Positions 52,504-61,086 of a stretch of 64,000 nt of DNA are shown here, piece after piece. The stretch is from the NCBI GenBank assembly GCA_964400015.1, contig CAYNRR010000001.1:123281-187280 (forward strand). The letters run 5' to 3'. The first letter of the stretch is position 1; each line of letters begins with the position of its first letter. The notes under the pieces were generated by a model. That model had not been told where the DNA came from and did not search any database. It saw nothing but the letters and a program-made list of their open reading frames with translations. The stretch is from UBA1234 sp964400015. GTDB lineage: Bacteria; Bacillota; Clostridia; TANB77; UBA1234. The position numbers and the translations under genes were made by a program.

Positions 52504-54609
52504 TTACCTTATTAAAATATCATCTATCGGCTTCATTTCTAGTGTTTCGTCTATTGTGTTGTTGTATCCAAAGTATTCTTCCATTACTTCTTTTACTGCT
52601 GGTGCTGTGTATGCACCGTGTCCACCGTGTTCTATCATGCACACTACTGCTATTTCTGGATCGTCATATGGTGCAAATCCTACAAACCATGCATGTGCTG
52701 AACCTGAACTTGCTGTAGCTGTTCCTGTTTTTCCTGCTACTTCTATTGGAAATGATGCAAATGCACTGTATGCTGTTCCTCCACTTTCTCCTGTTACTGA
52801 ACGCATTCCTTTATACACTACATCTAGTGTTTCTTGACTTATATTTAGGTCTGCTGCTGTACTTTCTGTTTTTCCTATTTTTGCATCTACTACTGAGTCT
52901 ACAGACATCATTGATACTTCATTTCCTTCTGCTGATATTACATCTTTTAAAATTGTTATTTCGTTTTTTATTCCACCGTTTGCTAGTGTTGCTATATAAT
53001 ATGCCATTTGTAATGGCGTGAAACTGTTGTATGATTGTCCTATTGCAGCTGATAATGTGTCTGCAACCATCCATTGTCTTTTCTTTCCGTCTTTTTCTGT
53101 TAATTTATTTATATATTCTTTTGATGCGATTGTTCCTGTGCTTTCTCCAAATAGTTCTATTCCTGTCTTGCTTCCTAGTCCAAACATTTTTACGTACTTG
53201 GCTAATGTGTCTATTCCCATTCTGTATGCTACTTCATAAAAATAATAGTTACATGATACTTTTAATGCTTTTTCTGCGTTTACGTATCCATGTGTTTGTC
53301 TGTAACTGTTCCATAACCAACATGCTGGTTTGTGACCTTTATCGTATTTTCCTTGAGTTAGTATTGTTTCTGTTGAACCTATTACTCCTGATTCGATTGC
53401 TGCTATTGCTGTTATCATTTTGAATGTTGAACCTGGTGAGTATGTTCCTTGTATTGAACGATCATACATTGGCCTATCTTCACTTAAGAAATATTTTTCA
53501 TATTCTGTGTTGCTTATACCGTTTGTGAATTCGTCGGGATTGTAATTTGGATAGCTTGCAAGTGCTAGTACTTCTGATGTTTTTACATCTACTACTACTA
53601 ATGCTCCTGCATTTGCGTCTTCACATTTTTCTGTGAAGCCTCCTGTACGTATTTTTTCAATGTATTTTTCTAGTACTTCTTCTGCTTTTTTTTGCAAGTC
53701 TAAATCTATTGTTAAGACTACACTATCTCCCATTCGGCTTTCTTCTACTTCTTCTTTGCTTGTTACTCGTCCTTCTGAGTCCATCTCTAGTCTTACTGTA
53801 CCGTCTTTTCCTCTCAAGTAGTCTTCTAGTGTTGCTTCTACTCCTGCTTTTCCTACTACATCATTTTGTGTATATCCTTGTGACTTTTTTTCTTTGTATT
53901 CGTCGCTACTAATTTTTCCAACGTATCCGACAATATGTGATGCAACTTCTCCTGCAACGTATTTTCGTATCGGATATGTTGTTATTACTATTCCTGAGAG
54001 TTCGTTTCCTCTTTCTTCTATTTCTAACATACTTTCATTTGAGATTTCTTTTGCAAGTGTAACACTTTTAAAACTCGAATATCCTTTGCTTGCTATTTCA
54101 TATCTTAATGCGATTATTTTTTTTACTTCATTTATTTCTTCGTTTTCTATTTCATATTTGTTTTTATAAAATTCTATTACTTCTTCCACCGATGCATCGC
54201 CACTGATTTTATTTGTTTCTTTCCAACGTTTTGCCACTTCTTCGCTTTTGGTAAATGCCATCGTTTCAAAATCGACTGGGAAATTGTTGTAGTATGTATC
54301 GCCGTTTTTTTCTAAGATGTTTGCAAGTTTTAAAAGGGATACGTTTAGTTCTTTCTTTGAAATTTTTGTATAGTATATATTTACGTTATATCCTGTAATG
54401 CTTGTGGCGATAAGCTTTCCGTATCTATCATATATTTCTCCACGTGGAGCTGAAACTTTTATTTCACGAACTAGTCTATTTTCTGATTGTTCACGATAAT
54501 TTGCTCCATTTACTATTTGCAAATCATATAATTGAAAAACGAATATAATTCCGACTAACACGATAAACCACATCAGTATGTTAAATCTTATTCCTGATTC
54601 ATTTTTCAT
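52504..54609 (-). CDS. mrdA: Penicillin-binding protein 2 type transpeptidase
   Basis: A 701-residue class B PBP cross-linking lateral-wall peptidoglycan as part of the elongasome. It has an N-terminal membrane helix (~8-28), a PBP dimer/pedestal domain with SAPRGEIYDRYGKLIAT (~52-68), and a transpeptidase domain with SPGSTFKM (catalytic Ser, about residue 397), SCNYYF (SxN) and KTGTATAS (KTG). HAWFVGFAPYDDPEIAVV near the end is typical. It lies directly after mreD, supporting assignment to PBP2/MrdA and not a sporulation SpoVD-type enzyme. Confidence 0.92.
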   Translation of the reverse strand: MKNESGIRFNILMWFIVLVGIIFVFQLYDLQIVNGANYREQSENRLVREIKVSAPRGEIYDRYGKLIATSITGYNVNIYYTKISKKELNVSLLKLANILEKNGDTYYNNFPVDFETMAFTKSEEVAKRWKETNKISGDASVEEVIEFYKNKYEIENEEINEVKKIIALRYEIASKGYSSFKSVTLAKEISNESMLEIEERGNELSGIVITTYPIRKYVAGEVASHIVGYVGKISSDEYKEKKSQGYTQNDVVGKAGVEATLEDYLRGKDGTVRLEMDSEGRVTSKEEVEESRMGDSVVLTIDLDLQKKAEEVLEKYIEKIRTGGFTEKCEDANAGALVVVDVKTSEVLALASYPNYNPDEFTNGISNTEYEKYFLSEDRPMYDRSIQGTYSPGSTFKMITAIAAIESGVIGSTETILTQGKYDKGHKPACWLWNSYRQTHGYVNAEKALKVSCNYYFYEVAYRMGIDTLAKYVKMFGLGSKTGIELFGESTGTIASKEYINKLTEKDGKKRQWMVADTLSAAIGQSYNSFTPLQMAYYIATLANGGIKNEITILKDVISAEGNEVSMMSVDSVVDAKIGKTESTAADLNISQETLDVVYKGMRSVTGESGGTAYSAFASFPIEVAGKTGTATASSGSAHAWFVGFAPYDDPEIAVVCMIEHGGHGAYTAPAVKEVMEEYFGYNNTIDETLEMKPIDDILIR

Positions 54610-54636
54610 TTTTTATAAATTTTCACGCTCCTTTCT

Positions 54637-55158
54637 CTATAGTAAGTAATAACTATTTTTGCATTTGTTTATTATTTCACTAAGTATTGTTAATGGCTTG
54701 AATAAAATTCTTGCGATTATCATGTTATATATTGTTTCTAACAGAATTTTCTTTATGGCATAAAATTCTAAATTATAATTATATATTACTGCAAATATAA
54801 ATAGTGTTAATATTTCTGTGGCAATTGTAAGTGCAGCAACCATATAGATTATTGACATTCTGTTGTCTTTTGAAAATCCTCTGCTTAATTCACCACTTAC
54901 TATTCCTAGCAAAGTATATATTAACAAATACACACCTATGCTTTTTCCGAACAGTAAGTCCATTATGATTCCGTAGCATGCTCCTACTAGTGCCCCTGAA
55001 ATTTTCCCTGATAATAATCCTATTCCACATATGAATACTATTGCTAAGTTAGCTGGTGTATTAAAAAAAGTGAAGATGTTTAGAAAATTTACTTGAAACC
55101 ATATTGCAATACATATTAGTATAAATACGATTAAACTAACTAACAGTTTCTTGTCCAT
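54637..55158 (-). CDS. mreD: Rod shape-determining protein MreD
   Basis: A 173-residue membrane protein with five to six predicted helices, including FICGIGLLSGKISGALVGACYGIIMDLLFG, the recognisable MreD stretch. It links MreC to the wall-synthesis complex. It overlaps the 3' end of mreC by 23 bp with GAGG in front of the ATG, indicating coupled translation. Confidence 0.9.
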   Translation of the reverse strand: MDKKLLVSLIVFILICIAIWFQVNFLNIFTFFNTPANLAIVFICGIGLLSGKISGALVGACYGIIMDLLFGKSIGVYLLIYTLLGIVSGELSRGFSKDNRMSIIYMVAALTIATEILTLFIFAVIYNYNLEFYAIKKILLETIYNMIIARILFKPLTILSEIINKCKNSYYLL

Positions 55159-55990
55159 CTACATCCTCACTTTCAAATACTACTATTCCAACCGTTTCTA
55201 ATTTGTCAAAGTCAACGTCTGTTTTGACTATTGCTTCATTTTCTACCGGATTTTTTTTGTTTACTACTTCTACTATTTTTCCTATGTTTATTCCTTTGGG
55301 ATAAATTCCTCCTACACCTGATGTTTCAATTTTATCGCCTTCTATTAGCACCGTACCCATTGGTATGTTCATTATTTTTAATTCTTGTTTTTCAGAAGAT
55401 GAAATACTTCCTTTGCATACTACTTCATCACGTGTTCTTGAAACTCTTGCACTAACTGAATTTCCAGCATCTAATATTGATATTATTTTTGCCGTTTTAT
55501 TTGTTACTGTTTCTACATATCCTACTAAACCTTCATTTGTAATTACTGTCATTCCTGATTTTACACCATCGTTTGATCCTTTATTGATTATGTATGTTGC
55601 TTCCCAGTTTGTTGCCGAGTCTGAAATAATATCTGCTATAACTAAATTGTAGTCTTTATATTTTTCTGAAAGCTTTAAGTGACTACGCATTACTTCGTTT
55701 TCTGCTATTACTTGCTCATAGTCGATTGAAATTTTTTCTAATTCTTCTATTTGCTTTTTTAAGTTTTCATTTTCTTCTTTTAAGTCTTCTAATTCTTTGA
55801 AATAATTGTTGTCTGATGTGACATATGCTTCTGCTGTTGCATAAAGTCTTTGTGGCAAGATGATTAAGTCACTTGCCAAAGATTCTATTAGAATTGTTTT
55901 TCTTGGTGTACTGTTAGTTAGAGAAATACATGTAAATAAAATGATTAGTCCTATTACTGTAAAAAGTGTTTTTATCCATTTACCTTGCAT
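55136..55990 (-). CDS. mreC: Rod shape-determining protein MreC
   Basis: A 284-residue bitopic protein. A membrane helix (~8-26) is followed by a coiled coil (~62-100, DLKEENENLKKQIEELEKIS) and two beta-barrel subdomains (~105-270) with ADIISDSATNWEATYIINKGSNDGVKSGMTVI and GVGGIYPKGINIGKIV. It scaffolds PBP2 and RodA with MreB filaments at the outer face of the membrane. It lies 18 bp after mreB. Confidence 0.94.
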   Translation of the reverse strand: MQGKWIKTLFTVIGLIILFTCISLTNSTPRKTILIESLASDLIILPQRLYATAEAYVTSDNNYFKELEDLKEENENLKKQIEELEKISIDYEQVIAENEVMRSHLKLSEKYKDYNLVIADIISDSATNWEATYIINKGSNDGVKSGMTVITNEGLVGYVETVTNKTAKIISILDAGNSVSARVSRTRDEVVCKGSISSSEKQELKIMNIPMGTVLIEGDKIETSGVGGIYPKGINIGKIVEVVNKKNPVENEAIVKTDVDFDKLETVGIVVFESEDVDGQETVS

Positions 55991-56008
55991 TTCTCTACCT
56001 CCTTATTT

Positions 56009-57031
56009 TTATCTTCTTTTTCTTGAATTTATCAACACGCCTTTTAGCGAATCTAAGTCGTCTAATACTTTTCCTGCTCCTTTTACTACGCAGTCTAATG
56101 GGTTTTCTGCGATGTTTACTGGTATTCCTGTTTCTAGTGCTAGAAGCCTATCGAAGTTTTTGATTAGTGCTCCTCCCCCTGATAGTGTAATTCCGTTTAC
56201 CATTATGTCTGCTGCAAGTTCTGGTGGCGTTTTTTCCAATGTCATTTTTATTACATCTATTATTTGCATTATAACTTCTTTCATTGCTTCTTCTATTTCT
56301 ATTGAATTGATTGTTATTGTTTTTGGAAGGCCTGTTGAGAAGTCTCTACCTTTGATATCCATTTCTTCTGTTGTCATTGATGGATATGCACAGCCTATTG
56401 TTACTTTGATTTCTTCTGCTGTTGTTTCGCCTATTGCTACGTTGTATTTTTTCTTTATATAGTCTACAATTGCTTCATTTAATTCGTCACCTGCTATTCT
56501 TAGTGAACGGCTTGTAACTATTCCTCCTAGTGATATTACGCATATTTCACTTGTGCCACCACCTACGTCTACTATCATTGTTCCACTTGGATCACTTATT
56601 TTTAATCCTGCTCCGATTGCTGCTGCAAGTGGTTCTTCCATTAAATACGCTTCTCTTGCTCCTGCATTTAGCGTTGCTTCTTCTACTGCTCTTTCTTCTA
56701 CTTCTGTTACTCCTGTTGGCACGCATACAACTACTCTTGGTCTAGCTATTACATATCTTTGACAAGCTTTATCTACTAGATATTTTAGCATCATTTTTGT
56801 TGCTGTAAAGTCTGCTATTACTCCATCTTTTAATGGTCTTATAGCATTTAGATTTTCTGGAGTTCTTCCTAGCATTTCTTTGGCTTCTGTACCTACTGCT
56901 ACTACCTCTCCGGAATATTTATCTATCGCCACAACTGATGGTTCTCTGATTATTATTCCTTTTCCTTTTAAATGCACTAGCGTATTTGCTGTACCTAAGT
57001 CTATCCCTATATCTTTCGCAAAAAAGCCCAT
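56009..57031 (-). CDS. mreB: Rod shape-determining actin homologue MreB
   Basis: A 340-residue actin-fold ATPase forming membrane filaments that orient the elongation machinery. Conserved parts: IGIDLGTANTLVHLKGKGI (phosphate 1 loop, residues ~9-27), RPLKDGVIADFTAT, MIVDVGGGTSEICVISLGG (phosphate 2, ~152-170) and ITLSGGGALIKNFD (adenosine loop, ~285-300). Length fits the family. It is the head of mreB-mreC-mreD-pbp2-minC on the minus strand, 33 bp after radC. Confidence 0.96.
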   Translation of the reverse strand: MGFFAKDIGIDLGTANTLVHLKGKGIIIREPSVVAIDKYSGEVVAVGTEAKEMLGRTPENLNAIRPLKDGVIADFTATKMMLKYLVDKACQRYVIARPRVVVCVPTGVTEVEERAVEEATLNAGAREAYLMEEPLAAAIGAGLKISDPSGTMIVDVGGGTSEICVISLGGIVTSRSLRIAGDELNEAIVDYIKKKYNVAIGETTAEEIKVTIGCAYPSMTTEEMDIKGRDFSTGLPKTITINSIEIEEAMKEVIMQIIDVIKMTLEKTPPELAADIMVNGITLSGGGALIKNFDRLLALETGIPVNIAENPLDCVVKGAGKVLDDLDSLKGVLINSRKRR

Positions 57032-57064
57032 TGCTAAAACCTCCTAATTATTACTTTTTTATGC

Positions 57065-57748
57065 CTACATCAATTTGTTTCTTTTTAAGCTTGTATATAT
57101 GCCATCACCTATTATTATATGATCTAATAGTTCTATGCTAAGTAGTTCTCCCGCACGTTTTACTTTAGTGGTTAAATCTATATCTGCCTTGCTCGGCGTA
57201 ACTTGACCACTTGGATGATTGTGTACCAAGATGATTTTTGATGCGTTAGATTTTATTGCATCTTTAAATATGTCTTTTATTTCTACATATGATGCATTTC
57301 CTGAACCTTTGACTATTGTAACTATTCGCATTATCTCGTTTTGCGTGTTTAGTATCAAAGTTTTTATGAGTTCTTGTGGTTCATCTTTTAATTCATTCAT
57401 AAGTAATGTTGCGACATCGTCTGGTGATGTTATACATTTCTTTTGTATTGAGCTTGGCTTTGAAAATCTGACCGCAAATTCAACCATTGCTTTTAACTGT
57501 ATAGATTTTACTCTGCCAAGTCCTTTTATATTCTTTAAATCTTCAATTGAGACATCTTTTAAAAAGCTTAATCCTTGATTTTGATAGTCTAATAATAGTA
57601 TTTCTTGTGCTATCTCAATTGCTGTTTTGTCTTTTGTTCCTGTTTTGATTATTACTGCTAACAATTCTGCATTTGATAAAAATTGTGCTCCGTAATTTTC
57701 AATTTTTTCATATGGTTTTTCTGTTACTGGCAAATCTTTTAATTTCAT
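57065..57748 (-). CDS. radC: RadC-family JAB/MPN-domain protein
   Basis: A 227-residue protein with an N-terminal helix-hairpin-helix-like region (~1-80, LKNIKGLGRVKSIQLKAM) and a C-terminal JAB/MPN metal-binding domain with ILVHNHPSGQVTPSKADIDLT (His-x-His...Asp) near residues 173-193. The biochemical function of RadC is unsettled despite its name. Its position just upstream of mreB is conserved across Clostridia and Bacilli. Confidence 0.94.
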   Translation of the reverse strand: MKLKDLPVTEKPYEKIENYGAQFLSNAELLAVIIKTGTKDKTAIEIAQEILLLDYQNQGLSFLKDVSIEDLKNIKGLGRVKSIQLKAMVEFAVRFSKPSSIQKKCITSPDDVATLLMNELKDEPQELIKTLILNTQNEIMRIVTIVKGSGNASYVEIKDIFKDAIKSNASKIILVHNHPSGQVTPSKADIDLTTKVKRAGELLSIELLDHIIIGDGIYTSLKRNKLM

Positions 57749-57798
57749 AGTATCCTTTCTGTAAAGAATTGCCCATAATACATACTTTATATTTTTTT

Positions 57799-58053
57799 CT
57801 ATCTTGCTTTTTTATATACAAATAATGCAATTAAAATGCCTATTATGCTTGCAACGTTTAGCTGTACTGTGAAACCTAGTGTTAATACTAATATGTTAAT
57901 GTCTAATACAAATGGTTCAACTAGTCCAAAACTTTTTCCGTATGCTAGCCATGATAAATATGGCACTGATGCTGCAAGTTCACCCAATAATCCTCCTATT
58001 ATGATTCCCGAAAAAAGAAATATTAAAAATACCCAATATTTTTTATCGCTCAT
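57799..58053 (-). CDS. DUF4321 small membrane protein (84 aa)
   Basis: Two membrane helices (residues ~6-28 and ~55-80) are joined by a loop with SWLAYGKSFGL and the stretch LDINILVLTLGFTVQLNVASIIGI, the pattern of DUF4321 proteins. These are encoded next to radC and mreB in many Clostridia; the role is unknown but probably linked to the elongation machinery. It is the first gene behind a consensus promoter. Confidence 0.85.
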   Translation of the reverse strand: MSDKKYWVFLIFLFSGIIIGGLLGELAASVPYLSWLAYGKSFGLVEPFVLDINILVLTLGFTVQLNVASIIGILIALFVYKKAR

Positions 58054-58095
58054 CTTTCTTTATCCCCTTTTCTTTTGTAATTCTTTATCTAGATT

Positions 58096-58124
58096 ATTAT
58101 ATAAATATAACCTCGTTATTTCAA
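58096..58124 (-). promoter_or_regulatory. Promoter of the DUF4321-radC-mre operon
   Basis: On the minus strand: TTGAAA (58119-58124), 17 bp, TATAAT (58096-58101). A CTTACGGAAG box lies just upstream at 58128-58137. Confidence 0.7.
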
Positions 58125-58167
58125 GTACTTCCGTAAGGTTTTTAGGGATTTTTGAGATAAAAAAATA

Positions 58168-58191
58168 GACTCACTTTTTATCTTGCGAGTC
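58168..58191 (-). terminator. Terminator of the PLD-like gene
   Basis: GACTCGC pairs with GTGAGTC (one wobble) over a 10-nt loop, followed on the minus strand by TATTTTTTT. Confidence 0.6.
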
Positions 58192-58203
58192 CTTTTTTAT
58201 TAC

Positions 58204-59460
58204 TTATATAATTCCGAATTTTCTTTTTTGACCTCTTATTGAATTTATGCAATAACAAATCCAAATGTTATATTCTTCAGTGTCTTGTCTTATTATTTCA
58301 CATCTATATGAATTGTTATTTTCTTTTATAATTCTTAAGATGTCGCCTTCTTCTAGTTTTAATTCTTTGATAACTTCTGAACTGATTGATATTCCTTTGT
58401 CTGTTTTTATTATGCGTACATTTTCATCTACTTTTTCTGTATTTTCTTTATTGTCTAGGATATCGAATTTAACTTGTTCTTCTTCAAAATATTCATTCAT
58501 GTTGTCTGAAAGTGCTTTTGGAAGTTTTACTTCTCCATCTTTTTCGTTTATTTTGTTCGACTCAATTATAAGTGTTGTCATGTTTTTGTAATCTATTTCG
58601 TTTGACATATGAATTTTATTTTTCTTTTTAGTTTCTTCTTCTTTTTTACCGTATAACTTGTCTAAGTCGCTTTCTGTTTTCTTTAATGATTTTAGCAGTT
58701 CTTCTTTTTCTTTTCTTTCTTTTTTGGCTTCTTTTTCTGCTGCAAGTTCTACATTCTTTCTCATAACTATTCCTGGTTCTAGGTCTATTTCTATGTCTGC
58801 TAATTCATCGAATTTTATTGTTGTGTTTGAGGTGCTTTCATCGTAAATTTGCTCACCTAAAGATTTTTCTGTGGTTGGCATAGAACCATACATTTGTGCT
58901 ATGTTTGGTATTTTTCTTTCTGTTATTCTTGCTACTATTTCACCTTTTTCTGCTAATAAAATTACTTCGTCTTTATCTATTTCATGAAATTCTGCAAGTA
59001 CACCTTGCATTATGTTGTTTTTGGCTACATCTAGGGCTTTTTTATCTTCTTTATTATATTTTATTTCTGTGATAAGACATTTGTTTTCAAAAAGACCTCC
59101 TGATGAAAATTTTGCTCCTGTTACGTATATATACGATGGTCCGTCTTCTTTAATAAACATGAATGCTCTTGTTTCTATTTTGTCTGCATCTGTGTTTATA
59201 TGCACACTTAGTTTACAACCTGCATCTAATAGTTTCATAAGCATATCCTTTGATGTGTTTTTTCTGTCGATTCCTATGCACATATTGATTTTTTTAGGTG
59301 TTTCCATGGAGTTTAATATTGTTTCATAAATGTCATCAACGCCTGTATCTTTTAGCATTCCAGCGATGATATATACTTCTTCAAAGTCTTCATTTAATCT
59401 TGCTTTAAGAATGTCTCCTAATTTTACTTCTTTGGGTTGATTTAAAAATTTTACTTCCAT
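58204..59460 (-). CDS. PLD-like (NgoFVII-type fold) protein with coiled coil (418 aa)
   Basis: The N-terminal ~150 residues look like a phospholipase D-type nuclease half: VYIIAGMLKDTGVDDIYETIL, INMCIGIDRKN, and YIYVTGAKFSSGGLFENKCLITEI, which parallels the GSANFSxxGLxxNxE motif of the NgoFVII group. The catalytic HxK does not appear, so the domain may be inactive. A charged coiled coil (~238-290) follows, with poly-Lys/Glu stretches, then a C-terminal region (~340-400) with ISSEVIKELKLEEGDILRIIKEN, similar to an AbrB-like swapped hairpin. It is a single-gene unit divergent from mazF. The function is unknown; a DNA-binding role is a guess. Confidence 0.6.
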   Translation of the reverse strand: MEVKFLNQPKEVKLGDILKARLNEDFEEVYIIAGMLKDTGVDDIYETILNSMETPKKINMCIGIDRKNTSKDMLMKLLDAGCKLSVHINTDADKIETRAFMFIKEDGPSYIYVTGAKFSSGGLFENKCLITEIKYNKEDKKALDVAKNNIMQGVLAEFHEIDKDEVILLAEKGEIVARITERKIPNIAQMYGSMPTTEKSLGEQIYDESTSNTTIKFDELADIEIDLEPGIVMRKNVELAAEKEAKKERKEKEELLKSLKKTESDLDKLYGKKEEETKKKNKIHMSNEIDYKNMTTLIIESNKINEKDGEVKLPKALSDNMNEYFEEEQVKFDILDNKENTEKVDENVRIIKTDKGISISSEVIKELKLEEGDILRIIKENNNSYRCEIIRQDTEEYNIWICYCINSIRGQKRKFGII

Positions 59461-59659
59461 AAAAAAGCTCCTTTTTCTTCAAATTCTTCTATATTTTACC
59501 ATAATACATGCATTAAATCAATAAAATATGCAAATTAACATAATTTTTGTTGTGGCATAAAATATAGCATCCAATTTATTTGTTAAGATTGGAATAAAAG
59601 GTTTAATTTTCGGAAACAATTATTTTAAAGTAATTTGTTTTGAGACGGGAGTGAGAATT

Positions 59660-60004
59660 TTGGTAATAAAACGTGGTGATATGTATTACGCCGATTTAAG
59701 CCCAGTTGTAGGTTCCGAACAAGGTGGAATTAGACCTGTATTGATAATTCAAAATAATGTTGGAAATAAGTATAGCCCTACAGTAATTGCTGCAGCTATC
59801 ACTTCTCAAACAAGTAAAAATCGTCTACCGACTCACATAAATATAGATTCGAGTGATTTTGGACTTATGAAAAATTCAGTGATTTTAACTGAACAAATAC
59901 GCACAATCGATAAATCGCGCTTGAAAGAAAAGATAGGGCAAGTTGATGATGAAACTATGATACAGGTTAATTCTGCTCTTGGTATAAGTTTCGGTCTTGT
60001 ATAG
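59660..60004 (+). CDS. ndoA: MazF/NdoA-type mRNA interferase (114 aa)
   Basis: A toxin endoribonuclease of the MazF/PemK family. IKRGDMYYADLSPVVGSEQGGIRPVLIIQNN at the N-terminus, VIAAAITSQTSK, and LTEQIRTIDKSRL are nearly the classic Bacillota EndoA sequence and contain the family's catalytic Arg and Thr. I place the start at TTG 59660, eight bases after GGGAG, because EndoA proteins begin MxVKRGD; a GTG at 59651 is possible. No antitoxin gene (MazE/EndoAI) lies immediately upstream as usual, so the toxin gene is an orphan in this window. Confidence 0.9.
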   Translation: MVIKRGDMYYADLSPVVGSEQGGIRPVLIIQNNVGNKYSPTVIAAAITSQTSKNRLPTHINIDSSDFGLMKNSVILTEQIRTIDKSRLKEKIGQVDDETMIQVNSALGISFGLV

Positions 60005-60018
60005 TAAAAAGTATAATA

Positions 60019-60052
60019 AAAGCTCTTGAAGTATTAACGCTTCAAGGGCTTT
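60019..60052 (+). terminator. Terminator after mazF
   Basis: A 13-bp stem AAAGCTCTTGAAG/CTTCAAGGGCTTT (one wobble) with an 8-nt loop is followed by CTTATTTT. Confidence 0.8.
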
Positions 60053-60138
60053 CTTATTTTAGTCGTCATTTATGATTATGCATGAATACGCTTATGCATA
60101 GGCAGAGGCTTTCTTTTTTTAGTCGTTATTTATGATTG
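60047..60138. repeat. 32-bp direct repeat at the dus 3' end
   Basis: 60047-60078 and 60107-60138 are near-identical (GGCTTTCTTxTTTTAGTCGT and onward). The second copy contains the last codons and stop of the dus gene, and the first copy is a spare, in-frame-looking duplicate of that 3' end. Confidence 0.75.
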
Positions 60139-61063
60139 ATTTTAAATATTTTTTTGCTTCTTCTATCTCAGTTATTTCATTTATTTGACGTCTTATTTCT
60201 GTTGCCATTGGCAAGCCTTTTACGTAGTAACTTACGTGTTTTCGCATTTCACGAACTGCTACATAATCTCCTTTGATTTCGCTTAGTAGTTCATAATGTT
60301 TTATTATTGTTTCTATAAGTTCTTCTTGCGATGGCTTGTAGTCTGAGTTCTCTAGAACACTTTTGAATATCCAAGGATTTCCGATTGATGCTCTACCTAT
60401 CATGATTGCATCACATTTGGTGTATTCTAGCATGTGCTTTGCTGTTTCTACGTTTGTTATATCGCCGTTTCCGATTACTGGTATACTTACATTTTCTTTT
60501 ACTGCTTTTATTATGTCTAGGTCTGCTTTTCCTGTGTAAAATTGTTCTCTTGTTCTTCCGTGGACTGTGATTGCTGATACTTTATTTTTTTCTAGTATTT
60601 TGGCAATTTGCACTGCATTTATATGTTCTTCATCCCAGCCTTTTCTTATTTTTACCGTAACAGGAACTTTAGATTTTTCAACAACTTTAGCTGTTATTCT
60701 ATCAATCAAATCTGGATTTAGCATTAGTTTGCTTCCATCATCATTTTTGACTACTTTGGGTGCTGGACATCCCATGTTTATGTCTATTATATCTGCATAT
60801 TCGCTTATTTTTTCAGCAACTTCTGCCATTATTTCTGGGTCCGAGCCGAATATTTGAGTTGCTACTGGTTTTTCACTTTCGTGTGTTGCCATCAATAATT
60901 TTGTTTTTTCGTCTTTGTAATAAAGTCCTTTGGCACTAACCATTTCTGTGTATACAAGTCCAGCTCCGAAACTTTTGCATATTCTTCTGTGTGCCATGTC
61001 TGTAATTCCTGCCATTGGAGCTAAAAATACGTTATTTTCTAATTTTATATTTCCTATGTTCAT
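60119..61063 (-). CDS. dusB: tRNA-dihydrouridine synthase (DusB type)
   Basis: A 314-residue FMN-dependent TIM-barrel enzyme reducing uridines in tRNA D-loops. Conserved parts: FLAPMAGITDMAHRRIC (residues ~10-26, FMN site), INMGCPAPKVVKNDDGSKLM (~95-114, catalytic Cys in GCPxPK), ITVHGRTREQFYTGKAD and IPVIGNGDI, then AIMIGRASIGNPWIF. Length matches the DusB group in Bacillota. It is the gene after rodA on the minus strand, 24 bp away. Confidence 0.95.
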   Translation of the reverse strand: MNIGNIKLENNVFLAPMAGITDMAHRRICKSFGAGLVYTEMVSAKGLYYKDEKTKLLMATHESEKPVATQIFGSDPEIMAEVAEKISEYADIIDINMGCPAPKVVKNDDGSKLMLNPDLIDRITAKVVEKSKVPVTVKIRKGWDEEHINAVQIAKILEKNKVSAITVHGRTREQFYTGKADLDIIKAVKENVSIPVIGNGDITNVETAKHMLEYTKCDAIMIGRASIGNPWIFKSVLENSDYKPSQEELIETIIKHYELLSEIKGDYVAVREMRKHVSYYVKGLPMATEIRRQINEITEIEEAKKYLKSIINND

Positions 61064-61086
61064 TTGTTAATCTAGCTCCTTTCTTT

